From AWTP1-13 sp050248715 (GTDB taxonomy: Bacteria; Pseudomonadota; Alphaproteobacteria; Rhizobiales; Hyphomicrobiaceae), in the NCBI GenBank assembly GCA_050248715.1, contig JBFWRV010000023.1:17043-81042 (forward strand): DNA of 64,000 nucleotides, in the 5' to 3' direction. The position numbers were made by a program, and so were the translations under genes. Shown here one piece after another: positions 1 to 11,543 of this stretch. The notes beneath the pieces are model-generated. The model did no database searches, was not told where the DNA came from, and worked only from the letters and a program-made list of their open reading frames with translations. The first letter of the stretch is position 1; every line of letters starts with the position of its first letter.

Positions 1-31
1 GCGCGACGAGTTGTTCGAGGCAAGCTGATCG

Positions 32-1177
32 TTAGCCCGCGCGTGCGCCGCTCTCGGCGGTGCTGATCTCGTTGCCGCGCCAGGCGTAGCTGTCGGTGAC
101 CCATGCGTGCGCCCACACGAATGGGAGCAGCACATCCCTCAGCATCCAGGCGAACGGCGACTGCCAGCTAAGATGCCAGCCGGCAGCGCGGGCCAGGACG
201 GCCTCGGCGCCGAGCCATACCGTAGCGAGCCCGGCTACGCCTGCAAGCACGGTCTCGGTCGGCAGGTCGTTCGCCGCGCCGACATAGGCAAGCGCCGCGA
301 GCGGTAGCAGGCAGCCGGTCAGCACCTCCACGGCAAAGCAGCCGGGGAACGCCATGCGCCGCATACGCGCCCAGCGCGCCTGGCGATCCCAGACCTGCTT
401 AAGCGTGCGTGCGCCGAGCGGTTGGCGAAAGGGCGCGTCGACGAGGGCTGCATCGAGACCGAGGCCGCGGACGATCTTGGTCGCTGCCGCATCCTCCGCA
501 ATCTCTGCCGCCAAGGCGTGGATGCCGCCGGCCCGCGCCAGCTCGCCGCGTCGCATCAGCATCGTCTTGCCCTGGGCGAAGCCGAACCCGAGGCTATCCG
601 CAGCGTACTGCCAGCGCGCCTGGTAGGTGTTGAGGAAGGCGCATTCCAGCACGGCGCCGAAGCCCTCGGGCCGGCAACCGATCGGGGGCGAGCAGAGGAT
701 GCCCGTATCGCGTCGCCAGCCGAGGAGCAAGCGCTGCACGTAATCGCGAGGCATCAGCACGTTGCTGTCGGCGAAGATGATCCAGTCGCCTCCTGCAACC
801 TGCCATCCCTTGACGAGATTGTTGAGCTTGGGATTGGCGGAGATCGCATGATTTCCGATCAGCAGGCTCGCCCTCACGTGTGGATTGGCATCGATCAGCC
901 GGCGCACCAGATGGGCCGCGGGGTCGCCGGCGTCGGCGCAGCAGAAGATCATCGCGAAGTTGGGGTAATCGAGGGAAAAGCCTGACCGCAGCGTCACCTC
1001 GTCGTAGCGATCGAGGCCGCAGATGGGACGCAGGATGCTGACCGAGGGCGCGCCGCCCCCCGGAGGGGGCCGCGACGCCCCTTCACGGCAACGGAGCATC
1101 GCAATTGCCACCGAACCCAGGTGCAGAGCGGTAGCGGTTACGCCAAAGCCGATCAGAAGCCATTCGAATGCCGTCAT
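32..1177 (-). CDS. hpnI: GT21 family glycosyltransferase, HpnI / ceramide glucosyltransferase-like
   Basis: A 381-residue membrane-associated glycosyltransferase. The pattern of family GT21 is visible: an N-terminal membrane segment (about residues 5-27), a DSN motif near 137-139, a second acidic site (AED, 228-230), RQARW at 265-269 (the (Q/R)xxRW motif), and hydrophobic segments at about 283-330 and 344-360. In this order such proteins are commonly HpnI, which adds N-acetylglucosamine to bacteriohopanetetrol in hopanoid synthesis; a glucosylceramide synthase is the main alternative, so the symbol is tentative. I start at the ATG just before MTAFEWLL because the open frame further upstream encodes only low-complexity Arg/Pro/Gly sequence. 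No other hopanoid genes fall inside the window, whose left edge is close to the stop codon. The next gene, a binding protein, is divergent. Confidence 0.82.
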   Translation of the reverse strand: MTAFEWLLIGFGVTATALHLGSVAIAMLRCREGASRPPPGGGAPSVSILRPICGLDRYDEVTLRSGFSLDYPNFAMIFCCADAGDPAAHLVRRLIDANPHVRASLLIGNHAISANPKLNNLVKGWQVAGGDWIIFADSNVLMPRDYVQRLLLGWRRDTGILCSPPIGCRPEGFGAVLECAFLNTYQARWQYAADSLGFGFAQGKTMLMRRGELARAGGIHALAAEIAEDAAATKIVRGLGLDAALVDAPFRQPLGARTLKQVWDRQARWARMRRMAFPGCFAVEVLTGCLLPLAALAYVGAANDLPTETVLAGVAGLATVWLGAEAVLARAAGWHLSWQSPFAWMLRDVLLPFVWAHAWVTDSYAWRGNEISTAESGARAG

Positions 1178-1501
1178 GCGGGTCCCTCGGTGCGAGCCAG
1201 GCACGGCGCCAGCGTTGCCCGAGTCTCGTAACAGGGCGGTGACGGCAGGGCGGGGGCAGCGGGCGGGCGGCAGGCCGCAGGGCGGGCCGCCGTCCCAACC
1301 GCTGCGGGCCTTTGTGCGTGCTCTTGAAAGCCTGGGATCGCCGGAAGATCGCGATCCCGGCTGGTCGCGGGTGACGGGCGGGCATGCCCGCCATGCAATC
1401 AACACTGTCTTGCGTGACGCGGGCGGTATGCCAGTGCTAGCATTTCGGCAGCAGGCGGCCATTGGTGCAGTGGCGGCTTAGGCAGGATCAAAGGAGGGGA
1501 A
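1178..1501. promoter_or_regulatory. Divergent intergenic region
   Basis: A 324-base gap between the glycosyltransferase and the binding-protein gene, which are transcribed away from each other, so promoters for both should lie here. A purine-rich ribosome binding site (AAAGGAGGGG) precedes the ATG at 1502. I could not pick out clear promoter hexamers and see no credible small gene. Confidence 0.5.
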
Positions 1502-2488
1502 ATGCGCAGGTTTGGTTTCCTGGCCGTATTGGCGGGTCTCGTTGCGGGGCCGGCACAAGTCGCGATGGCTCAGACGTCCTATCCCACCAGGACAATCACG
1601 GTTGTCGTGCCGTTCGCGGCAGGCGGCCCGACCGACGTCGTGGCCCGCATCCTCGGCGAGCACATGTCGCAAACGCTGGGCCAGCAGTTGGTCGTGGAGA
1701 ACGTCGGCGGCGCTGGCGGCACCACGGGCATGACGCGCGTGGCCGGCGCGGAGCCCGACGGCTACACCATTGGGGTCGGTAACATGGGGACGCAGTCGGC
1801 GGCCCCCGCGCTCTATCCCAATCTAAAGTACAACCCAGCGACCAGCTTCGCGCAGGTCGGGATCTGCAACTACACGCCGCAGGCGATCGTGGCCAAGAAG
1901 GACACGGCGGCGAAGGACCTCAAGGAGTTCCTCGAATACCTCAAGGTCAACTCGGAGAAGCTGAGCTACGGTCATGCCGGCGTGGGTTCCATCAGCCATG
2001 TGTCGGGCACGCTCTTCAATTCTCAGTTTGGCCTGAAGCCGGCTCTCGTCGCCTACCGCGGCACCAACCCGGCGCTCAACGACCTGGTTGGCGGCCAGAT
2101 CGACTACATGGTGGACCAGTCGCTCAACGTCATTCCGCAGATCAAGGGCGGAACCATCAAGGTGTTTGCAGTTGCCGCCCCCGCCAGGCTCGAGAGCATT
2201 CCGGATGTGCCGACGACCAAGGAAGCAGGCGTCGATTTCATCTTCAGCGCCTGGAATGCGATGGTCGCGCCCAAAGGCACACCCAAGGACATCGTCGACA
2301 AGCTGGCGGCGGCGCTCGACAAGGCCCTCGACGACCCGGCGACGGTGAAGCGCTACGTCGAGCTCGGCAGCACCACGCCTGCGAAAGCTGACCGTGGACC
2401 CGAAGGCCTGCAGAAGCTGGTGGATTCCGAGATGGCGCGCATCACCCCGGTGCTGAAGGCCGCGGCCGCGAGCGCGGAGAAGAAGTGA
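1502..2488 (+). CDS. Tripartite tricarboxylate transporter-type (Bug family) solute-binding protein
   Basis: A 328-residue periplasmic binding protein. A signal peptide of about 23 residues ends at an AMA/Q-type cleavage site, followed by the typical Bug/TctC opening (YPTRTITVVVPFAAGGPTD) and the VENVGGAGG and PDGYTI motifs. The family captures small carboxylates for TctAB-type transporters, but no membrane subunits lie nearby, and many members of the family are orphans. It is followed after 52 bases by the two aconitase X subunit genes on the same strand. This suggests that it captures the substrate, or a precursor of the substrate, of that enzyme (inference). A strong ribosome binding site supports the start. 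Confidence 0.93.
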   Translation: MRRFGFLAVLAGLVAGPAQVAMAQTSYPTRTITVVVPFAAGGPTDVVARILGEHMSQTLGQQLVVENVGGAGGTTGMTRVAGAEPDGYTIGVGNMGTQSAAPALYPNLKYNPATSFAQVGICNYTPQAIVAKKDTAAKDLKEFLEYLKVNSEKLSYGHAGVGSISHVSGTLFNSQFGLKPALVAYRGTNPALNDLVGGQIDYMVDQSLNVIPQIKGGTIKVFAVAAPARLESIPDVPTTKEAGVDFIFSAWNAMVAPKGTPKDIVDKLAAALDKALDDPATVKRYVELGSTTPAKADRGPEGLQKLVDSEMARITPVLKAAAASAEKK

Positions 2489-2540
2489 GCCTTGGCGACA
2501 GGCTTGCTGCGGCGTCGCGCCTCCTGAGCGAGGTGCGACC

Positions 2541-3788
2541 ATGCGGCTGAGCGATGAGGAACAGGCCATGCTGGCGGGCGCGCACGGTCCCGTCCGCCGG
2601 TGGGCCGTCGCGCACCAGCGGGCAGTGGGGGAGTTCTTCGACGCGCCCGACACCGTGCCCGTCGCCCAGGCGCACATCATGTGCGACACGGAGAGCCTGG
2701 GCGCAGTGGGCGTCGAGTGGCTGGAAAGCCTGGCGCGCGAGGCGTCGGCCGAGCGCCGCGTGCGCATTCCTACCATCACCGATCCGCGCGGGCTCGACCT
2801 TGGCTCCTACAAGCGCCTGAAGCAGACCGATGCCATGGCCGACCTCGAAACACGCGCCGCCCGTGCTCTCGAGGACCTCGGCGTGCTGATGACGAACACC
2901 TGCATCAACTACCAGACGATCCTGCCTCCCGTGCGCGGAGAGCATCTGGCGATGGGCGATACCGGCGTCGCCATCTACGCCAACAGCGTGATGGGCGCGC
3001 GCAGCAATTTCGAGGGCGGGCCGTCGGCGCTGGCGGCCGGGCTCACGGGCCGCACTCCCCGCTACGGCTATCATCTCGACGCGCACCGCGCCGGCACCTG
3101 CCATTTCGTGGTCGACTGCGAGCCCCGCGACTTCGCGGACTGGGGCGCTCTCGGAGGGATCGTCGGCCGCGCCGCCAATAGCTATTGGCAGGTCCCCGTC
3201 GTGACCGGGCTGACCCGAGTGCCGGGCTCCGACGAGCTCAAGCACTTCGGTGCGGCGCTGGCGAGTTTCGGCTCGGTGGCACTTTTCCACGTGCCCGGCG
3301 TCACGCCGGAGGCGGGGACTCCGGCCGATGCCTTCCGGGGCCGCCCCGTGCCGCCGCCGACGCGCATCGGCAAGGATGACTTCGCAGCCTTCTATGCAAC
3401 CTATGCCGCAACCGGCGACAAGGTGGACGTGGTGGTGTTCGCCGCGCCGCAGCTCTCCCTCGTCGAGATGCAGGAGGTGGCCTCCCTGCTCGACGGGCGC
3501 CGCGTGCATGCCGCCACCAGCCTGATCGTCGCCACTTCCCCGGAGATCAAATTCGCGGCCGACCGGATGGGGCTGACGCGACGCATCGAGGATGCCGGCG
3601 GCATCGTCGCGGCCGGCGTATGCTTCTACCAGAGCTATGCGCGCGAGATGGCCGAAGCCAACGGCTGGCAGCGCCTGCTCACCAACTCGGCCAAGCTCGT
3701 CAACATCATCGCCGGCTACGGCTACAAGCCCACGCTTGCCAGCATGGAGCGCTGCGTCGACAGTGCGGTCGCCGGGAGGGTGCTCTGA
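2541..3788 (+). CDS. Aconitase X catalytic (large) subunit
   Basis: A 415-residue large subunit of the aconitase X family (formerly DUF521). Known bacterial members dehydrate cis-3-hydroxy-L-proline to a pyrroline carboxylate, while archaeal ones act on phosphomevalonate. The sequence has the N-terminal HGPVRRWAVAHQ region, a DPRG(L)D segment near 81-86, and cysteines at 121 (TNTCINY), 361 (GVCFYQ) and 405 (ERCVDS), spaced as expected for the Fe-S ligands of the family. The stop overlaps the start of the small-subunit gene by one base (TGATG), so the two are translationally coupled. The separate subunits match the two-gene bacterial form. The substrate cannot be fixed from sequence alone; hydroxyproline is the best-known candidate. 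Confidence 0.9.
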   Translation: MRLSDEEQAMLAGAHGPVRRWAVAHQRAVGEFFDAPDTVPVAQAHIMCDTESLGAVGVEWLESLAREASAERRVRIPTITDPRGLDLGSYKRLKQTDAMADLETRAARALEDLGVLMTNTCINYQTILPPVRGEHLAMGDTGVAIYANSVMGARSNFEGGPSALAAGLTGRTPRYGYHLDAHRAGTCHFVVDCEPRDFADWGALGGIVGRAANSYWQVPVVTGLTRVPGSDELKHFGAALASFGSVALFHVPGVTPEAGTPADAFRGRPVPPPTRIGKDDFAAFYATYAATGDKVDVVVFAAPQLSLVEMQEVASLLDGRRVHAATSLIVATSPEIKFAADRMGLTRRIEDAGGIVAAGVCFYQSYAREMAEANGWQRLLTNSAKLVNIIAGYGYKPTLASMERCVDSAVAGRVL

Positions 3789-4207
3789 TGCCCGTGGTCC
3801 TCAAGTGCCACCCGGGGCTCGGCGCGACCGTCAGCGGCACCGCCCTGGTGGCGAAGGACAACTTCTCGGCGCGCTACGATCTCGACCGCATCAGAGGCGT
3901 GTTCTCGCGCCCCGCCCATAAACTCTACGGCGAGAGCTACGTGGGCAAGGTCCTGGTGCTGGTCACGGCCAAGGGCGGCGTCGCCACGGCCTGGATGTTG
4001 CGCGACATGACGGCGCGCGGCCTGGCGCCGAAAGCGCTGCTGCTCGATCGCTCGAATACCATTCTGGCGCAGGGGGCGGCGTTCGCGGACTTGACGCTGG
4101 TCGATCGCTTCGAGGCCGGCGACCCGACCGACCTTATCCGCACCGGCGACGAGGTGCAGATCGCGCCGCGCGAGGGTCTTGTGACCATCCTCAACCGTGA
4201 TGCGTAG
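3788..4207 (+). CDS. Aconitase X small (swivel) subunit, DUF126 family
   Basis: A 139-residue swivel domain that completes the active site of the aconitase X enzyme encoded just upstream. Family features are the early SGTALV segment, LYGESYVGKVLVLVTAKGG in the middle and the A.GAAFADLTLVDRF stretch towards the end. In the family an active-site serine lies in the ...KGG-type region; I cannot assign it with certainty here. The ATG overlaps the stop of the large-subunit gene by one base, which fixes the start; the same frame runs further upstream but inside the large-subunit gene. The two genes must form one heteromeric enzyme. Confidence 0.9.
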   Translation: MPVVLKCHPGLGATVSGTALVAKDNFSARYDLDRIRGVFSRPAHKLYGESYVGKVLVLVTAKGGVATAWMLRDMTARGLAPKALLLDRSNTILAQGAAFADLTLVDRFEAGDPTDLIRTGDEVQIAPREGLVTILNRDA

Positions 4208-4216
4208 ACCCCGCCC

Positions 4217-4290
4217 GTAGGGCGCAAAGGCGAAGCCGCATTGCGCCGGGGCGACGGCGAGAGCGGTGCAATGCGCTGCGGTTTTCCACC
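4217..4290. repeat. Intergenic repeat with GCGCAATGCGG-type arms, copy 1
   Basis: Lies between the convergent ends of the aconitase X genes and the gene at 4312. It reads GGGCGCAAAGGCGAAGC, CGCATTGCGCC, then the inverted counterpart GGTGCAATGCGCTGCGG. The same two-arm design occurs at 53598-53673, and half of it occurs at 28861-28890. It may act as a transcriptional end or simply be a dispersed palindromic repeat. Confidence 0.65.
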
Positions 4291-4311
4291 CAACGGCGTC
4301 ACGCGGGCGCG

Positions 4312-4932
4312 TTACGGCGTCAGGCCGGCGAGGGTATCAGCAGAAAGGGGTTCGCGCTGGTCGGTTGGCTGCACAGGCTCGCCGTAAAGATCGAACATGA
4401 GATCAAGCGTATCGAGGAAGGTCGCGATCAGGTCCATCAACGTACCGAGCCGGATCCGCCGCGCGACCAGATAGTCCTCGGTGACTGCAAGATTGGCCAG
4501 CCCTTCCAGACCCGCCGCATCGCGGGCGATCAGGCCGCGGCTGCGCAGGAAGGCGATGGCGGTATCGCCGGTGTCGAAATCGTGCGTGGTGGTGTCGCCG
4601 AGTTCCTGGGCGGCGTCCACCAGGGGTGCCGTGCCGCCGATGAACAGTCCGACCAGCGGTTTGAGGCGGCTCTCCCGGCGGCGCAGGTCCTCGGTCCATT
4701 TGCGTGCCTGCAGCAGGCGTGCGGTAAGGCCGAGCTCGAGCGTGCGCGTGACGGTGAGGAATTCCGAGAGCTCGCGGTTCTGCCGGACCAGCCGCGCCGT
4801 AGTCAGCTGCTCGGCCGCGTCAGCAAGTGCTACCTTCTCGGTCAGCATGTCCTCGCCCATGGCGAGCGCGGCGTCGAGATGGTCGCCCAGGAGATAGATG
4901 CCAGGGTGCCTGGCTGGCGCGAAGTCGGTCAT
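4312..4932 (-). CDS. Hypothetical helical protein
   Basis: A 206-residue protein I do not recognise. It appears all-helical and soluble: no signal peptide or membrane segment, many Leu/Ala/Arg heptad-like stretches (about residues 30-95), a central GTAPLVDAAQELGDTTTHDFDTGDTA segment, and a C-terminal part ending in DTLAGLTP. Codon usage is like that of its neighbours, and the ATG has a purine-rich GGGGGACC sequence upstream, so it looks like a real gene. It is convergent with the aconitase X genes and stands alone. No function is assigned. Confidence 0.75.
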   Translation of the reverse strand: MTDFAPARHPGIYLLGDHLDAALAMGEDMLTEKVALADAAEQLTTARLVRQNRELSEFLTVTRTLELGLTARLLQARKWTEDLRRRESRLKPLVGLFIGGTAPLVDAAQELGDTTTHDFDTGDTAIAFLRSRGLIARDAAGLEGLANLAVTEDYLVARRIRLGTLMDLIATFLDTLDLMFDLYGEPVQPTDQREPLSADTLAGLTP

Positions 4933-5180
4933 GCGGGTCCCCCGAATGCAAGGCGCGCGCCGCGGTTTAGATCACCGCTGAAGCCGCCTGCAGGGGAAAC
5001 TGAAATCAGATTCGCGCTGGTGGGGCTAACCGCCGCCGCGGTTTTCAACCGCGCCACGGGTCGCGGACGATGGCTTCGTCATCCCCCACGCCGGCGGATA
5101 TGCACGCCATCAGGCGGCGGGGAATCCCATCCCGGCGGGCATGGCGACCCGCGAAGAGCCAATCTCCGGATTTGATATGA

Positions 5181-5198
5181 CCTGCCGCAACCGGCAGG
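5181..5198 (-). terminator. Hairpin downstream of the 65-residue gene
   Basis: CCTGCCG and CGGCAGG form a 7-base stem with a 4-base loop, starting about 16 bases after the stop codon at 5214 (minus strand). No U-run follows, so it is a weak terminator candidate only. Confidence 0.3.
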
Positions 5199-5213
5199 CC
5201 AGGCTTTGCGTGG

Positions 5214-5411
5214 TCACGCGGCCTGGGTGGGCTTCTGCACAACGCCGGTGGTGAGGCGCGCCAGTGCGCTCTGGGCCTCGCCCTCGTTGATGAAGGAGCC
5301 GACGACGTCGCGGGGTCCCGAAGCGGGCGCGCCGCTGGCGGTCATGCCGGCACGGATGATGACGACCTGGCCCGACGGATACCGCACGATTTCGTAATTC
5401 GAGAGTTCCAT
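5214..5411 (-). CDS. Small hypothetical protein, 65 residues
   Basis: A short protein beginning MELSNYEIVRYPSGQVVIIR, with a small beta-rich front half and an Ala/Thr-rich end (LTTGVVQKPTQAA). No signal peptide, cysteines or known motif. Support for a real gene comes from a clear ribosome binding site (GGGGGTGGG) before the ATG, a plausible promoter about 100 bases upstream (5517-5544) and codon usage that fits the genome. Family unknown to me. Confidence 0.6.
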   Translation of the reverse strand: MELSNYEIVRYPSGQVVIIRAGMTASGAPASGPRDVVGSFINEGEAQSALARLTTGVVQKPTQAA

Positions 5412-5516
5412 GACCCACCCCCTGAGAAGATCGTTAGATCACCCGCGAATTGACACAACTGCCAGATTTTTTCCGCTTGACCGTGCGGGGCGTGCCTCAC
5501 CCCAGACGTCGGCTTC

Positions 5517-5544
5517 ACATAAATGTCACCAACAAGACTGTCAA
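5517..5544 (-). promoter_or_regulatory. Candidate sigma70-type promoter for the 65-residue gene
   Basis: On the minus strand TTGACA (5544-5539) is followed by 16 bases and TTATGT (5522-5517). It points at the gene starting at 5411 and lies in an AT-richer stretch. Confidence 0.45.
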
Positions 5545-5620
5545 CGCCTTGTTACGCAACGATGAACATCCATTCAGGCACGAACCCACGCTCGGCGTTT
5601 CTGGCCCAGCTCCGCGGTCT

Positions 5621-5637
5621 TCGGCCCGAAGGGCCGA
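5621..5637 (-). terminator. Hairpin beyond the displaced nrdJ terminus
   Basis: TCGGCCC and GGGCCGA form a perfect 7-base stem with a 3-base loop, 50 bases past the stop of the nrdJ fragment that ends at 5687. It may be the original nrdJ terminator, now separated from nrdJ by the inserted cassette. There is no U-tract, so this is tentative. Confidence 0.3.
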
Positions 5638-5684
5638 CGTGGGCAGCGGATCCTTGCAGGACGGCTGCCGCACGCGCCGGCCCA

Positions 5685-5794
5685 CCTCAGCTGCAGCCGC
5701 TGGTGCCGCCGCAGGTGTCGCACTTCATGCAGGTGCCGTTGCGCACCAGCGTGAAGTTTCCGCACTCCCGGCAGCTCTCGCCCTCGTAGCCCTT
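5685..5794. repeat. Direct repeat, copy A (110 bp, nrdJ 3' end)
   Basis: These 110 bases are identical, base for base, to 6682-6791 and in the same orientation. They cover the last codons and the stop of nrdJ. Beyond the identical block the copies still match partly for about 16 bases and then diverge completely. Confidence 0.95.
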
Positions 5795-5809
5795 GACGCG
5801 CGCCTCGGC
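5687..5809 (-). pseudogene. Displaced 3' fragment of nrdJ
   Basis: Forty codons plus stop that repeat the C-terminal zinc-ribbon end of the ribonucleotide reductase (ESCRECGNFTL, then CMKCDTCGG). The one residue difference from the intact copy is Arg for Lys (AEARVKG against AEAKVKG), with different codons for that and the next residue. There is no start codon and no upstream nrdJ sequence: the reading frame before it is unrelated. It is best explained as the original end of nrdJ, cut off when the metallopeptidase cassette (about 5810-6681) was inserted. Confidence 0.85.
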
Positions 5810-5849
5810 CACCCGTTCTCCGCGGCGATGAGTGACTTGGCTCGCGTCA

Positions 5850-6665
5850 TCAGCGACTTTTCAAATCCATTGCCGCCCTGACTTCGCCGTTGAGTACAGT
5901 CCAACCGACCTGGGAGGTGAAAACTTCATGCTGACCCCATTCCACTCTGAAGCCTCTCGCGGAGCGGACGTTGGCAGGGTCTTCGCCCGGAATTCGAGCG
6001 GCCCGCCCCCATGCGGCAAGTTTATCTAGATCACGAAGGGCTTGGCGCTTGCTGGCTTCTAGTGCTTCTCGATCGCTGCGCCTTATGTCCTCAAAGTGTT
6101 TCGCGACGACCTGCGGCATCAGCTTAGGCTTTTCGGCGTCAATGTCGGTTTGCATTTCCTCGCGCCGCAGCGCCACTGCGCCTTCGGGAATGCCGACGCG
6201 AAGGGCGATATCCACGTTGGACTCGCCCCGTGAAAACTCCTCCCGAGGGACGAACAACGCTCGCGCAAACTTCCAAGCTTGCCTTTCACCTGACTCGTCC
6301 TCGCTGATAAAGACCAGCTTGCGGTTGCCATCCGCTTTTAGAGGTTTTGGACTGGCGCCTCGATGCAGAAACATGTGGCCGAGTTCATGCCCGACCTTGT
6401 AGCGTGCAAGAGGGACGCCAAATCTCAGGTCTCGCGAGATCTCTCGAATGCAAAGTATCTGTTGCTCCGCGGCAAGCGAGTATGCTTCAGCACCCTGCAT
6501 TTTGGATGCCGTTTGGACACGAAGTGTTATGCCCCATGCCCTCATCAGCTGATCCAAATTGAGGCGAGCGTCTGACGCCACGACTGCACGCGACCGACAA
6601 CGATCAGCCTCCGCCTCGATTTCCTTCAGCGTCCTCGGAGGAACCGGGTAGTCGTCGTAGATCAC
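5850..6665 (-). CDS. ImmA/IrrE (M78) family metallopeptidase
   Basis: A 271-residue protein with the zinc-metallopeptidase motif HELGH (KVGHELGHMFLHR) and the downstream helix ERQAWKFARALFVP, both diagnostic of the ImmA/IrrE family. Known members cleave XRE-type repressors of mobile elements (ImmA) or a stress regulator (IrrE). It carries no N-terminal HTH of its own, and no XRE repressor is encoded beside it. The start is GTG, 18 bases after the nrdJ stop, so it may be expressed by read-through from nrdJ. The gene is visibly AT-richer than its surroundings and lies exactly between the two copies of the nrdJ terminus. It therefore looks like an acquired cassette. Its target is unknown. Confidence 0.88.
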   Translation of the reverse strand: MIYDDYPVPPRTLKEIEAEADRCRSRAVVASDARLNLDQLMRAWGITLRVQTASKMQGAEAYSLAAEQQILCIREISRDLRFGVPLARYKVGHELGHMFLHRGASPKPLKADGNRKLVFISEDESGERQAWKFARALFVPREEFSRGESNVDIALRVGIPEGAVALRREEMQTDIDAEKPKLMPQVVAKHFEDIRRSDREALEASKRQALRDLDKLAAWGRAARIPGEDPANVRSARGFRVEWGQHEVFTSQVGWTVLNGEVRAAMDLKSR

Positions 6666-6683
6666 GGTCGCGCCTTGTAGGCC

Positions 6684-10514
<3,831 letters not shown>

Positions 10515-11058
10515 TTCCTTGCCCCCGATGAGCGTTGGGGCGCGTAAGCTGAACGGGTTCGCGCGAGTGTTTGCTGACATGGACGCGTAGGCGACGCGAC
10601 GCACACACGAACCCCATCGCTGCGGCGACCTTCGCCTCCGCCTCGACGCAAAGCGCCTGCCGCTGGTTTCCCTCTACACGCCGGCGGCGCACCTTTCGCT
10701 GGAGGGCATGCAGCCGGTCGGCCGCCGCCCGTGTGAGCAAACTATGACGATTCGGAGGCGGGCGTGAAGCGAGGACTAGTAGTGTAGATGGCACCCGACC
10801 ACTAGATATAGTGGTTGGTCGAACTCGGGGTAAAACCTGTGGAGGACCCGGACCGGAACCTGCCTGGGGCCCTGAATTTACGGCCCTTGCGGCCTCCGCA
10901 GACACCCTCGGAGGCGGGTGGCGGATAGCGGGTTTGAGGCTAGTCCGATTCCGGAAGCGTCGGCATGTGGCAGTTCTGCCGCGGCGTGCGGCGGCATGGA
11001 CAGAGGCAACATGTGGGTGCCATAAGGCCCGTTATCGCAAGCGCGGCAGGCGGAACGC
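10515..11058. other. Intergenic region between divergent nrdJ and the NDUFA12 gene
   Basis: 544 bases with no convincing gene. It holds the NrdR box at 10799-10814 and presumably the promoters of both flanking genes. I looked for a cobalamin riboswitch core (GCCACTG-type box) on the nrdJ strand and found none. Confidence 0.5.
10799..10814 (-). promoter_or_regulatory. NrdR box
   Basis: CCACTAGATATAGTGG is a near-perfect palindrome that matches the NrdR consensus (aCaCwAtATaTwGtGt) at 13 of 16 positions. NrdR is the repressor of ribonucleotide reductase genes. A degenerate second half-site ending in TAGTGT is at about 10770-10785, roughly three helical turns away, which resembles the usual paired-box arrangement. 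It implies nucleotide-responsive control of nrdJ. Confidence 0.78.
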
Positions 11059-11457
11059 ATGGGCATATTCAGCGAGATCTTCAGCTGGTGGGGCGGCAAC
11101 ACTTGGTCGAACCGCATCTACACGGCCTTGCGGGGCCGTCTGGTGGGCACCGACGGCGCCGGCAACCGCTACTACGTGCAGAGCAAGGGCATCGGTCCGC
11201 TGGGTGTGCCGCGCCGATGGGTAATCTACCGCAGCCTCGCCGAGGCCTCGCAGGTGCCGCCGGAGTGGCACGGCTGGATGCACTACATGGTCGACACGCC
11301 GCCGACCGAGGAAACCTATAAGGCGCGGCCCTGGCAGAAGCCGCACATCATGAACATGACGGGCACGCCCAAGGCCTATCGCCCCCCCGGAAGCATCCTG
11401 AGCACGGGCAAGCGGCCGTATGCGACGGGCGACTACAAACCGTGGCAGCCCAATTGA
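11059..11457 (+). CDS. NADH:ubiquinone oxidoreductase accessory subunit NDUFA12
   Basis: A 132-residue protein of the NDUFA12 (B17.2) family, an accessory subunit of respiratory complex I found in alphaproteobacteria and mitochondria. Recognisable stretches are TWSNRIYTALRGRLVGTDGAGN, RYYV, PRRWVIYRS..EAS.VPPEWHGWMHY and the C-terminal YKPWQPN. The length is normal. It is followed after 86 bases by the DUF2155 gene, the usual partner in this order. It acts on the inner-membrane complex I arm, with a structural or assembly role. Confidence 0.95.
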   Translation: MGIFSEIFSWWGGNTWSNRIYTALRGRLVGTDGAGNRYYVQSKGIGPLGVPRRWVIYRSLAEASQVPPEWHGWMHYMVDTPPTEETYKARPWQKPHIMNMTGTPKAYRPPGSILSTGKRPYATGDYKPWQPN

Positions 11458-11543
11458 ATCGAGCCCGGCGGCCACGGCGGCGCCATGTTTCTCGTTCCAC
11501 CTCGCCCGATCGTTGCCGCGGGGCAAGAGCATTGCAGCAGGGC

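Noticed and set aside
10515..10798. A cobalamin riboswitch in the leader of the B12-dependent reductase gene
   Set aside because: No GCCACTG-type B12 box or recognisable core was found on the nrdJ strand, and an NrdR box already explains regulation.
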